Positions 14,983 through 22,974 of a stretch of DNA of 24,806 nt are shown here, in pieces. Source of the stretch: Bacteroidales bacterium (GTDB taxonomy: Bacteria > Bacteroidota > Bacteroidia > Bacteroidales > UBA1715); the NCBI GenBank assembly GCA_017618935.1, contig JAFZTG010000047.1:1-24806 (forward strand). The letters are read 5' to 3'. Under the pieces are notes generated by a model that did no database searches, had not been told where the DNA came from, and was given only the letters and a program-made list of their open reading frames with translations. Made by a program: the position numbers and the translations under genes. Within the stretch, counting starts at the first letter, position 1. Each line of letters begins with the position of its first letter.

Positions 14983-16164
14983 CTATTCTGCGTTCTTTTT
15001 AATCAGTTCAATAATATTTTCTACAGATTTTCCTGTTCTCAAACCATCGGCGGGAGTATTGAGGCAATAATCCACTAATCTTTCTACCGTACTTACAGCC
15101 ACGTGCATACGGGTATCGGACGAAGCATAATAAATGAACACCGTACCATCCTCGTCGGCAATCCAACCATTTGAAAAAGCAACGTTCGAAACGTCACCAA
15201 TTCGTTCCTCATTTTGCGGAGCAAGAAAATAGCCACCTGGTTGTGCAATAACCTTATCGGGTTGTTCCAAATCGGTCAAAAACATATACAACACGTAGCG
15301 AAGCCCAGCAGCCGTATTACGAACGCCGTGAGCAAGATTCAACCAACCACGGGAGGTCTTGATGGGCGCTGGTCCCATACCATTCTTCAACTCATAAATA
15401 GTATGATATTGCTTGTTGCTGAAAATATGTTCGTCTTCAATTACAGGATTTTTCATATCGGAAATATATCCAAAGCCGATTCCCCCACCCGAGCCAACTT
15501 CAATAAAGCCATCCTGTGGTCGAGTGTACAAAGCATATTTTCCATGTATGAAATGTGGAAACATCACAACATTTCGTTGCTGACCGCTATTAGAAATCAG
15601 GTCGGGAAGTCGCTCCCACGTTTTCAAATCCTTGGTACGAACCACGCCGGCGTTGGCAATGGCAGAACTTGTGTCCCCCACGGGAGCATCAGGGTCTTTT
15701 CGTTCCGTACAGAAAATGCCGTAAATATAGCCATCGTCGTGCTTCGTCAGACGCATATCATACACATTGATATCAGGGTCGTCAGTTTCGGGCAACAGAA
15801 TTGGTTCGTTCCAGAAACGAAAGTTATCAATACCATTAGGACTTTCGGCAATCGCAAAGAATGACTTTCTATCCCACCCTTCAACACGGGCGCACAACAA
15901 ATATTTGTCGTTCCACTTCATTGCACCAGCATTGAAAACGGCATTGACGCCAATTCGCTGAATCAGCAAAGGATTACGCTGCAAGTTCAAGTCGAACTTC
16001 CAGTTAAGAGGAATGTGCTTATCGGTCAAAACCGGATTCACAAAACGTTGGTAAATACCATTATAATCGGCAGTTGGCTCGTTACGTTTGGTAATCAACG
16101 CCTCGTACTCGTTTAGCAACTCGGTACGTTTTGCCTCTGAATTTTTAGGAAACACGTTTGTCAT
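14983..16164 (-). CDS. GH130 phosphorylase, likely 4-O-beta-D-mannosyl-D-glucose phosphorylase
   Basis: The 393-aa protein fits subfamily GH130_1 in length and motifs: [19 protein letters not shown] near the start, [20 protein letters not shown], and [13 protein letters not shown], whose Asp is the expected catalytic acid. [14 protein letters not shown] and [19 protein letters not shown] contribute phosphate and sugar binding. Known reaction: reversible phosphorolysis of mannosyl-1,4-glucose to mannose 1-phosphate and glucose. There is no signal peptide, so it is cytoplasmic. It begins 8 bp after the Wzc-like kinase gene ends, so it should share its transcript. Mannose 1-phosphate feeds GDP-mannose synthesis, which could link it to surface polysaccharide; that link is inference. 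No mannan-use genes (transporter, epimerase, SusCD) are next to it. Confidence 0.88.
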   Translation of the reverse strand: MTNVFPKNSEAKRTELLNEYEALITKRNEPTADYNGIYQRFVNPVLTDKHIPLNWKFDLNLQRNPLLIQRIGVNAVFNAGAMKWNDKYLLCARVEGWDRKSFFAIAESPNGIDNFRFWNEPILLPETDDPDINVYDMRLTKHDDGYIYGIFCTERKDPDAPVGDTSSAIANAGVVRTKDLKTWERLPDLISNSGQQRNVVMFPHFIHGKYALYTRPQDGFIEVGSGGGIGFGYISDMKNPVIEDEHIFSNKQYHTIYELKNGMGPAPIKTSRGWLNLAHGVRNTAAGLRYVLYMFLTDLEQPDKVIAQPGGYFLAPQNEERIGDVSNVAFSNGWIADEDGTVFIYYASSDTRMHVAVSTVERLVDYCLNTPADGLRTGKSVENIIELIKKNAE

Positions 16165-16172
16165 AATACCTA

Positions 16173-18578
16173 TTAATTATAATATGAATAACTATGGTAA
16201 TATCCATATTTATATCCATACCGATACCCGTATCTGCCATTGTTTTCACTTGAGCCATTGAGTACCAAAGCCATATTCTTGAAACGCTGTTCTTCATAGA
16301 TTCTATCCAAATCGTCAAGCATTCCGCGTTCCATAAGACCTGCACGAACGACAAACAAAGTTCTGTCCGTATATTTCTCAATTATTTGAGTATCAGCAAC
16401 AATGTCGATTGGCGGACAGTCAACAATAATGTAATCATAGCGTTCACGCAATGTTTCCATCATTTGACCGAAACGAGCATCGCCAATCAATTCCGTCGGA
16501 TTTGGCGGATTTAAGCCGACAGGAATCAAATAAAGATTTTCCTGCCCTTCAAAAGGAACGATGATTTCATCAAGCGAATCAACTTGTTGAGCCAAATAAT
16601 TGGTCAGACCTACTTTCGGAGACTTAACATATTTTGACAAAGACGCGTGACGCAAGTCTCCGTCGATAACCAATACCTTTTTCCCTTTTAACGCGAAACT
16701 AATGGCCAAGTTCATTGACAGATATGTCTTTCCGCTACCTTGATTATACGAAGTGAACAATAACACTTTTGAAGAATCATTGCCTTTATTCATAAACTCA
16801 ATATTGGTACGCAACACACGAAACGCTTCGTTAATCACATTTCGTTTTCCCGCTTCAACAGAAACAATCACTTCAGGTTGCTTACGACTTCCCAATTTTC
16901 GTTTTTTATCCGACAAAGGTATCTCACCGGCAAACGGAATTGTCATCTTTTCAATATCCTTACGACCGCGAACCACCGTGTTCATATTTTCTTGTAAGAA
17001 CAGCACTATCATAGGAATAAACAAACCTATGACAAAAACAATCACCATAATATTGAATCGTTTTGGCGACGTTGGTGCAAGAGATCCATACGGTGGAGTA
17101 ATCACACGAGTATTATACGCAGTAAATGCTTGAGAGAGAGCGTTTTCCTCACGTTTTTGCAACAAAAACAAATACAAGGTTTCCTTAATCTTTTGTTGAC
17201 GTTCAACCGACAACAAGTATTTTGCCTGATCAGGATTTGCAGCTATTTGTTCGTTACTTTGCTCATTCTGCTTTTGAATAGAGCGTATTTGAGCATTCAA
17301 TGTCAAAATCATATTATCGATTGACGAATGAATTGCATCACGCATATCGTCAAGAGCCTTATCCATATCAAGAACCAATGGATTTGACTCACTACTGTTT
17401 GCAACGACATTATTACGTTGCAGCAATTTTTCATTATATGAGCGAATTTGCGATTCTATTCCAGAATTGGTTATCCCCGAATTGGCAGGAAGCAACTGAT
17501 ACTTATTCACCACCGAATTCATATATGAACGAACGTATTTCGCCATATACAACTGAATCTGCAAATCCTGTAATTTTTTCGAAGTTTCGTTACTTTGATT
17601 CAAATAAAGATTTGACGCAGCTTTCACGTCGTTCACCAAATGCTCGCTCTTGTATGAAGAAATATCATTGTCAACTTCGCCAAGTTCCGATTCGATGATG
17701 GCAAGACGCTCATCAATAAACATTGCGGTGCTGATAGTAATTTCATTCTTATCGTTCACCCAACTCTCGTTGTACACAACAATAAGCGTATTCAAAATAT
17801 CTTCGGCACGTTGGATTGAAACATCGTTATACGTCAATCGTAACACATCGGCTTTTGCATCAACACGTGCCACCGACAATTTTCCCTTAAACGTCCCAAC
17901 TGCTGCATGAATGCCCATTCGATTCACATAAATTTTTGGCAATGATTTGTTTTCTGCCATTGACGATTTTGTAATCATAACAGGACCCACAGGTGTTTCA
18001 ATAGGACTTGAATACGAACCTTTATATGTTTTTCCTAAATAATTTGTTCCTCCACTTACCAATTCAGAGATTTCAATCCCCGTGTTTGTTTCCGTCACGG
18101 CAAACGAAACAGACTGGTCATCAGCCAAACCGGCAATTGTTACCGTAATAGGTTGGTTGTTTCCATACAACACCTCTCTATGGAAACGACCGTCAATAGA
18201 ATATTGCATATCAAGATGAAGACGTTTCACCACTTCTTCCATCAATACTGGAGATTGGACAATAATCAATTCATTTTGAACTTTCGATATGCTATTCACC
18301 ACGCCCAAGTCGTCGAACGTTGACTGTACATCTTTGGAAACCGATTTTGTTTTTCCACCCTTTTCGTTATCCTTTATCAAAATATCAGCCGTGCGAGTAT
18401 AAACAGAAGGTTGACTCAACAGATATGCAAATGCGACGCCCAAGCAAATCACAACCGAAATCAAAAACCAATACCAACGAGACAAGCATAAAGAGATGAA
18501 ATCCTTTATCTGCAAAAAGTCATTATTTTGAGAGGAATGATTGCCTTGTCTTACATTACTTTGCTGAACAGTTCCCAT
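16173..18578 (-). CDS. Wzc-like polysaccharide co-polymerase / tyrosine autokinase
   Basis: Layout of the 801-aa protein: Wzz domain with first membrane helix (35-54, [20 protein letters not shown]), periplasmic part with coiled coils (about 270-480), GNVR-like block and second helix (about 507-527), then a cytoplasmic BY-kinase domain with Walker [13 protein letters not shown] (about 605-616), Walker A' [13 protein letters not shown] (about 637) and Walker [11 protein letters not shown] (about 718). The last 19 residues hold ten tyrosines in YG/YK/YS repeats, the autophosphorylation cluster. Known role: cycles of tyrosine phosphorylation control chain length and export of capsule or exopolysaccharide. 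It lies 17 bp after the Wza-like gene. Fusion of both domains is usual for Bacteroidota. Confidence 0.93.
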   Translation of the reverse strand: MGTVQQSNVRQGNHSSQNNDFLQIKDFISLCLSRWYWFLISVVICLGVAFAYLLSQPSVYTRTADILIKDNEKGGKTKSVSKDVQSTFDDLGVVNSISKVQNELIIVQSPVLMEEVVKRLHLDMQYSIDGRFHREVLYGNNQPITVTIAGLADDQSVSFAVTETNTGIEISELVSGGTNYLGKTYKGSYSSPIETPVGPVMITKSSMAENKSLPKIYVNRMGIHAAVGTFKGKLSVARVDAKADVLRLTYNDVSIQRAEDILNTLIVVYNESWVNDKNEITISTAMFIDERLAIIESELGEVDNDISSYKSEHLVNDVKAASNLYLNQSNETSKKLQDLQIQLYMAKYVRSYMNSVVNKYQLLPANSGITNSGIESQIRSYNEKLLQRNNVVANSSESNPLVLDMDKALDDMRDAIHSSIDNMILTLNAQIRSIQKQNEQSNEQIAANPDQAKYLLSVERQQKIKETLYLFLLQKREENALSQAFTAYNTRVITPPYGSLAPTSPKRFNIMVIVFVIGLFIPMIVLFLQENMNTVVRGRKDIEKMTIPFAGEIPLSDKKRKLGSRKQPEVIVSVEAGKRNVINEAFRVLRTNIEFMNKGNDSSKVLLFTSYNQGSGKTYLSMNLAISFALKGKKVLVIDGDLRHASLSKYVKSPKVGLTNYLAQQVDSLDEIIVPFEGQENLYLIPVGLNPPNPTELIGDARFGQMMETLRERYDYIIVDCPPIDIVADTQIIEKYTDRTLFVVRAGLMERGMLDDLDRIYEEQRFKNMALVLNGSSENNGRYGYRYGYKYGYYHSYSYYN

Positions 18579-18595
18579 ATTTTTAACACTAAATC

Positions 18596-19390
18596 CTACA
18601 AATAATTAATACAGAAGATTGCAACGGTCGTCAACACCGAAGCCATTGACATCCAGAACGATGCAGAACGTACATTATTTCCATTGACAGTTGACTGCCG
18701 TGTACGCATTGCGTTAGGTTCCACATACACCACATCATTTTGTTGCAGATAATAAACAGGTGACGACAGTACATCGTCAACCGAGCATAAATTGAGAGTA
18801 TATGTTTTTTGTACGCCATTCTCATTACGAAGTACCATCACATTGTCTCGTTTCCCGAAAATGCTCATATCGCCAGCCATACACAAGGCATCAAGAATAG
18901 TAATCTTATCTTGCGTTATATTGTATCTGCCTGGTCGTGCAACCTCGCCCATCATAGAAACTTGCAAGTTCATAAATTCCACCGTCACTATCGGGTCGTT
19001 GACATAATTTCCAGCCATAAGCGTATCCTTGATAAACGCGGCAATCTCGCTTCGTGTCATTCCTCCAACCTTTAGTTTTCCGAGGACTGGAAAATCTATT
19101 TCCCCACAGGTATCAATTGAATAACCAGAAACACCCTGAGAATACGAGCCACCAGTGGTTTGTCCCAACTGACGCGTTACATACGGCAAATTGAACAAAT
19201 TTGTCAATTGCGGGTCACGACTATTCACTAAAATGGAGATTTTATCTTCCGGTTGCAGACGGATAGGACGAACAGGAATTTGCTTTTCTATGTCGGCCTG
19301 TTTGGCATCTTGAAAATAAGGAATCTTTTTCGTTGACGAGCAAGACGCCATAATAATACAACCAAAAAACAACAACACAATTTTCTTCAT
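18596..19390 (-). CDS. Wza-like polysaccharide export outer-membrane lipoprotein
   Basis: The 264-aa protein has a lipoprotein signal KKIVLLFFGCIIMASC (Cys17). The poly_export domain (about 38-130) contains IRLQPEDKISILVNSRDPQL and IDTCGEIDFPVLGKLKVGG, followed by an SLBB domain (about 145-225: VSMMGEVARPGRYNITQDK). A final hydrophobic helix (about 245-264) ends the protein; Bacteroidota Wza homologues carry such a C-terminal membrane segment. Known role: octameric channel for polysaccharide across the outer membrane, docking on Wzc. It heads the Wza-Wzc-GH130 transcript. A TAACTTTG element (minus strand, 19427-19420), a perfect -7 match, overlaps the rpe stop codon and could be its own promoter. 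Confidence 0.92.
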   Translation of the reverse strand: MKKIVLLFFGCIIMASCSSTKKIPYFQDAKQADIEKQIPVRPIRLQPEDKISILVNSRDPQLTNLFNLPYVTRQLGQTTGGSYSQGVSGYSIDTCGEIDFPVLGKLKVGGMTRSEIAAFIKDTLMAGNYVNDPIVTVEFMNLQVSMMGEVARPGRYNITQDKITILDALCMAGDMSIFGKRDNVMVLRNENGVQKTYTLNLCSVDDVLSSPVYYLQQNDVVYVEPNAMRTRQSTVNGNNVRSASFWMSMASVLTTVAIFCINYL

Positions 19391-19419
19391 CGCTATTTTG
19401 CTTTTAATCTTATATTCTA

Positions 19420-19427
19420 CAAAGTTA
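19420..19427 (-). promoter_or_regulatory. Putative -7 box of the polysaccharide export operon
   Basis: The minus strand reads TAACTTTG, matching TAnnTTTG, 29 bp before the Wza-like start. Its first three bases are the stop codon of rpe. No TTTG is seen 19-21 bp upstream, so the promoter call is weak. Confidence 0.4.
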
Positions 19428-20075
19428 CTTAACTTTCTTTAAATTTTCTATAGTTTCCAACGGATTTTCGGTAGAAAAAATAGAAGCACCTGCCACCAAA
19501 GCGTCTGCACCCATAGCAATCACGTCTGCCGCATTTTGCAGTCCAATGCCTCCGTCAACCTCTATCAATGCCGACGAATTTGATTGCGTAATCATTCTCC
19601 GAACCTCACAGATTTTTTGCAACGTTTCTGGAATGAACTTTTGTCCGCCAAAGCCAGGATGTACCGACATTACAAGCACCAAATCAACAGACGGGATAAT
19701 TTCTTTAAGCACGTGTGCCGGAGTTTCGGGGTTAATGGAAACGCCTGCTTTCATTCCCAACGAACGAATTTGTCCAATCGTACGATGTAAGTCTGAACAC
19801 GCCTCGTAATGCACCGTCAATAGCGATGCACCAGCTTGTTTGAAACGTTCTACGTAACGCTCTGGATTCACTATCATCAAATGCACGTCAAACGGTTTCT
19901 TTGCAATTGGCTGAATTGCTTTCAACACGGGGAAACCGAATGATATATTGGGGACGAAAACACCATCCATCACATCAATATGCAGCCAATCGGCAGCACT
20001 CTTATTTAACATTTCAATATCGGCTTGAAGATTTGCAAAATTTGCCGATAAAATCGACGGAGATATGATAGCCAT
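19425..20075 (-). CDS. rpe: Ribulose-phosphate 3-epimerase
   Basis: The 216-aa protein is a TIM barrel of the family's normal length. Conserved blocks: ISPSILSANFANLQADI, DWLHIDVMDGVFVPNISFG, VHLMIVNPERYV (metal-binding His), VLVMSVHPGFGGQKFI and IEVDGGIGLQNA (catalytic Asp, phosphate loop). It interconverts ribulose 5-phosphate and xylulose 5-phosphate in the pentose phosphate pathway, in the cytoplasm. Its ATG overlaps the stop of the DUF4924 gene by one base (TAATG), so the pair is co-translated; rpe next to DUF4924 is consistent with a conserved housekeeping pair. Confidence 0.96.
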   Translation of the reverse strand: MAIISPSILSANFANLQADIEMLNKSAADWLHIDVMDGVFVPNISFGFPVLKAIQPIAKKPFDVHLMIVNPERYVERFKQAGASLLTVHYEACSDLHRTIGQIRSLGMKAGVSINPETPAHVLKEIIPSVDLVLVMSVHPGFGGQKFIPETLQKICEVRRMITQSNSSALIEVDGGIGLQNAADVIAMGADALVAGASIFSTENPLETIENLKKVK

Positions 20076-20614
20076 TATTCTAAATTAACGTTTAATTCAC
20101 CTTTTTCATATTGTTTGAACTTCACTGCCAAAGCACCCAACAAGTTCGAAAACGTTTTCACCGCCTTTGCCGTGTCTTCGCTTATCGGTCTCTTCTGCAT
20201 ACGAAGCAACATCACACCGTACAAACCCGTAAAACACGCATCAATCTCGTTTTTCACAAATCCGTCGGAATGATTGATAATCTCGGTGATATGTGGCATA
20301 GCCGCTGTGAAGTATTCCTTATATTTCGTTTCATTCGGCATTTGCAGAATCTGTATATTGAGCGTTGACAAATCTTGCACCAACTCCTTCAACTGCATTA
20401 AATGACCTTTTGCATGGATTCCCTCGGCTTGCATAGCGTCAGCCAAATCCTGATACCATTGGCGAACTTTTGCCTGTTCGTCGGCTGGTAAGTGAAACCC
20501 CTGCATCAACGCATCAACATTGAATTTATAAGCACGGAGCAAATCCTCTAATTGCCACATATAGAGAACGTATTCCGCAATGTTTTCCTGCCGTTTTTGC
20601 TTCGCTATTATCAT
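20075..20614 (-). CDS. DUF4924 family protein
   Basis: The 179-aa all-helical protein begins MIIAKQKRQENIAEYVLYMW, the strongly conserved opening of DUF4924, a Bacteroidota-restricted family of unknown function. Later conserved-looking helices are GHLMQLKELVQDLSTLNIQI and FSNLLGALAVKFKQYEKGEL. It has no signal peptide or membrane segment. It is the first gene of the DUF4924-rpe pair. A perfect hairpin ends on the base just before its ATG, which could affect translation. The assignment rests on the N-terminal motif and the length. Confidence 0.82.
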   Translation of the reverse strand: MIIAKQKRQENIAEYVLYMWQLEDLLRAYKFNVDALMQGFHLPADEQAKVRQWYQDLADAMQAEGIHAKGHLMQLKELVQDLSTLNIQILQMPNETKYKEYFTAAMPHITEIINHSDGFVKNEIDACFTGLYGVMLLRMQKRPISEDTAKAVKTFSNLLGALAVKFKQYEKGELNVNLE

Positions 20615-20631
20615 ACCACCTTTGTGGTGGT
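20615..20631 (-). promoter_or_regulatory. Hairpin abutting the DUF4924 start codon
   Basis: ACCACC and GGTGGT form a perfect 6-bp stem around the loop ACAAA (minus strand), ending on the base before ATG 20614. In the mRNA this would bury the ribosome-binding region. It could equally be a DNA operator. Confidence 0.45.
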
Positions 20632-20664
20632 AAAAATAGCATATTTTTTATAGAATCATGCATT

Positions 20665-20686
20665 AAAGGAAACAATCCCTTCCTTT
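20665..20686 (-). terminator. Hairpin after the PorE-like gene, possible terminator
   Basis: AAAGGAA (20665-20671) and TTCCTTT (20680-20686) form a 7-bp stem with an 8-nt loop. It lies 12 bp after the stop (20699) of a possible frameshifted C-terminal tail of the PorE-like gene. No good T-run follows, so the call is weak. Confidence 0.35.
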
Positions 20687-20774
20687 GGTTGTATTTTTTC
20701 ATTTTTCTTGTTGGAAAATCTTACCTTCGCTTTGTTCTATCGGAGGTTTAGCAAGATTGAAAGTCAAATCAACT

Positions 20775-22808
20775 CTAATTTCTTCCCATTTTCCGTTTCT
20801 GACGAACGAAATATTCTGGTTTGGGAATATAATCGGTGGAAAGAATTCGTAATTCGGTGCGACGATTGATTTGGTTTGCCTTTTCTTGACTCGCTTTCGG
20901 GAATTTCTCAATAATCGACGGCGACAGTTCCATACCCACGACAAACAAAGAATCCATCTTGGCAATTTCCTCCGTCACCACAACAGGTTTTGACTCGCCA
21001 TATCCTTTGGCAACCAATCTGTCGACATCATAGCCTTTCTGCGTCAGATAATCCACAACAGCCTGAGCACGGCGTTTCGACAAAAGCAAGTTCGCATTGT
21101 CGTCACCGACCATATCGGTATGGGCGCCCAATTCTATAGTAATGTTAGGATTGTCTTCGAGCAATTTTCCCAATTGTTCCAATGCCGTTTTTGAAGACTC
21201 GTTCAAAGTCCATTTCCCAAAATCATAAAAGATATTCGGAATTTCCACGGGCTTACTCATTGTAATCAAATCGAGATTTTGAGTAAACGTGGTGTCATCG
21301 CTGATGTTGTCGGTAGAAACCTCAACTTTTTTCTTCAAAAAACCTTCGAACGAGCCAATGACAATATAATCGGTATATTGTTCAAGTTTGAAAGAATAAC
21401 TTCCGTCTTGTTTTGTCTTTGCTGTCTGCAATGAGCCGTCACTTCCAATCAATGTGACATCGCCCTCAATGATCGGCTTATTCGTCGACATATCAATCAT
21501 TGTTCCCTCAACGGCAAGTTTCAGTTCTGGTAATTCAAACGAGTAAATATCCTCCAAACCTCGTGTTCCTTTTCTATTCGAAGTGAACAAACCTATTTCC
21601 TTATTTCCTTGAAATACAATACCAAAATCATCTTGCGATGAATTTATCGGATAGCGCATGTTGACAGGTTGAATTTTGCCGTCGTCGCCTTTCACTACCT
21701 TATAAATGTCCAATCCTCCCATACCTGGCAATCCGTCGGACGAATAATACAATGTTCCGTCCAACCGAACGTATGGGAACATCTCGTCACCTGGCGTATT
21801 GATTTCAGAACCAAGGTTTATTGGTCGTCCCCACGGACTATTTTCCGAGGCACGCTCAACTTTCCATATATCGGAACCGCCCTTGCCGCCTTTCATTCGT
21901 GAGGCGAAATACAACGTCAGTCCGTCGGCGGAAATGGCTGGCTGTCCTATCGAAATCGAGTCTGGCACAATCTCAACAAGTTGCGTGGAGTTCCAGGAAC
22001 CGTTTCTATACGTGTTAGTATAAATCTGACAACCTTTTGTTTTCCCCATTTCTTGAATACAACGGGTGAAATACATGGTAAATCCGTCGGGAGATATAGA
22101 AACCGAGCCATCGTCAAAATCGCTATTGACCGTGGAATCGGCTATTTTCTCGGGAGCTTTCCATTTCCCCTTTCTGTCGTAACGGGCTTCATAAACGCTC
22201 GTGTAATTCATTCCCGAAACTTGGTTTATCTGAGGTTTCACACCTTCCTCCACACGCGACGAGGTAAAATACACAACGTCATACGTGTTGTCGGAATACA
22301 TTGGCGAAAAATCGTTGAATTTTGTATTCAACGCTTTCACATTCTCAACAATGTAACGCGTAGGATGCTCCTTATATGCCACAGCCAACGAACAAGACTC
22401 TATACCAGCAGCACCACGAGAATCCTTCGGATTTGCTTTCTTATATGTCTTGAAAATCTTTTCGGCTTCTTCATATTTTTCGTTTTTCAACAAAAAGTAA
22501 CCGTACCAATAGCGAGCTGTCTTGTCTTTGGTAGATTTATTCTTTTCAACTTTTTTGTATGCAACCTCGGCTTTTTTTGATTCGTTTAAATGGCGATAAC
22601 ACTCGGCAATGCAACTTTCGTATGAAGATTTGATATATTTAGATTGCTCATCTTCAGCCAATTGAACGTACAAATCAACTGCCTTGAAATATTCGCCATT
22701 GGAAAATGCCAATTCGGCTTTTTTTGCCATCTTCTTTTGCGAAGCACACGAGTAGCCGACAAGGACACCGAGAATCAATATAACTATACGTACAAATCTT
22801 TTCTGCAT
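20775..22808 (-). CDS. PorE-like T9SS lipoprotein (TPR, PD40/WD40-like, carboxypeptidase-regulatory-like, OmpA)
   Basis: From ATG 22808 the protein is 677 aa. It has a lipoprotein signal (RIVILILGVLVGYSC), TPR helices (about 25-130), PD40 beta-propeller repeats (about 150-415; SISPDGFTMYFTR, AISADGLTLYFASR), a carboxypeptidase-D regulatory-like beta domain (about 425-510) and a C-terminal OmpA peptidoglycan-binding domain (IELGAHTDMVGDDNANLLLS). This order is that of P. gingivalis PorE, which links the T9SS ring to peptidoglycan; several paralogues share the layout, so the exact name is uncertain. The start was chosen because the longer frame begins with TTG inside the -7 box. The C-terminus (KRKMGRN, stop 20775) looks out of frame with a protein-like tail running to 20699. 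Confidence 0.83.
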   Translation of the reverse strand: MQKRFVRIVILILGVLVGYSCASQKKMAKKAELAFSNGEYFKAVDLYVQLAEDEQSKYIKSSYESCIAECYRHLNESKKAEVAYKKVEKNKSTKDKTARYWYGYFLLKNEKYEEAEKIFKTYKKANPKDSRGAAGIESCSLAVAYKEHPTRYIVENVKALNTKFNDFSPMYSDNTYDVVYFTSSRVEEGVKPQINQVSGMNYTSVYEARYDRKGKWKAPEKIADSTVNSDFDDGSVSISPDGFTMYFTRCIQEMGKTKGCQIYTNTYRNGSWNSTQLVEIVPDSISIGQPAISADGLTLYFASRMKGGKGGSDIWKVERASENSPWGRPINLGSEINTPGDEMFPYVRLDGTLYYSSDGLPGMGGLDIYKVVKGDDGKIQPVNMRYPINSSQDDFGIVFQGNKEIGLFTSNRKGTRGLEDIYSFELPELKLAVEGTMIDMSTNKPIIEGDVTLIGSDGSLQTAKTKQDGSYSFKLEQYTDYIVIGSFEGFLKKKVEVSTDNISDDTTFTQNLDLITMSKPVEIPNIFYDFGKWTLNESSKTALEQLGKLLEDNPNITIELGAHTDMVGDDNANLLLSKRRAQAVVDYLTQKGYDVDRLVAKGYGESKPVVVTEEIAKMDSLFVVGMELSPSIIEKFPKASQEKANQINRRTELRILSTDYIPKPEYFVRQKRKMGRN

Positions 22809-22844
22809 ACTCGCAAAACGAAACAATCGCTTTTTTATTTTGTG

Positions 22845-22876
22845 CAAATATAGAAAGTGTTTTTGAATGACACAAA
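22845..22876 (-). promoter_or_regulatory. Bacteroidota-type promoter for the PorE-like gene
   Basis: On the minus strand TTTG (22876-22873), a 20-bp spacer and TATATTTG (22852-22845) match the consensus fully. Transcription should begin a few bases downstream, which rules out the upstream in-frame TTG and supports ATG 22808. Confidence 0.75.
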
Positions 22877-22974
22877 AAAGCAGAACGATTGGATGACCTT
22901 TGATTGAAATTTATACAAAACATACCCTTTTTGGGTAAATTTACGTATTATTGCACGCATTCTTATTGACGACA

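Noticed and set aside
15214..15864. 216-aa plus-strand frame
   Set aside because: Antisense to the well-supported GH130 gene; no family features.
21981..22580. 199-aa plus-strand frame
   Set aside because: Lies fully antisense to the PorE-like gene, is rich in Phe, Arg and Ile, and has no recognisable domain.
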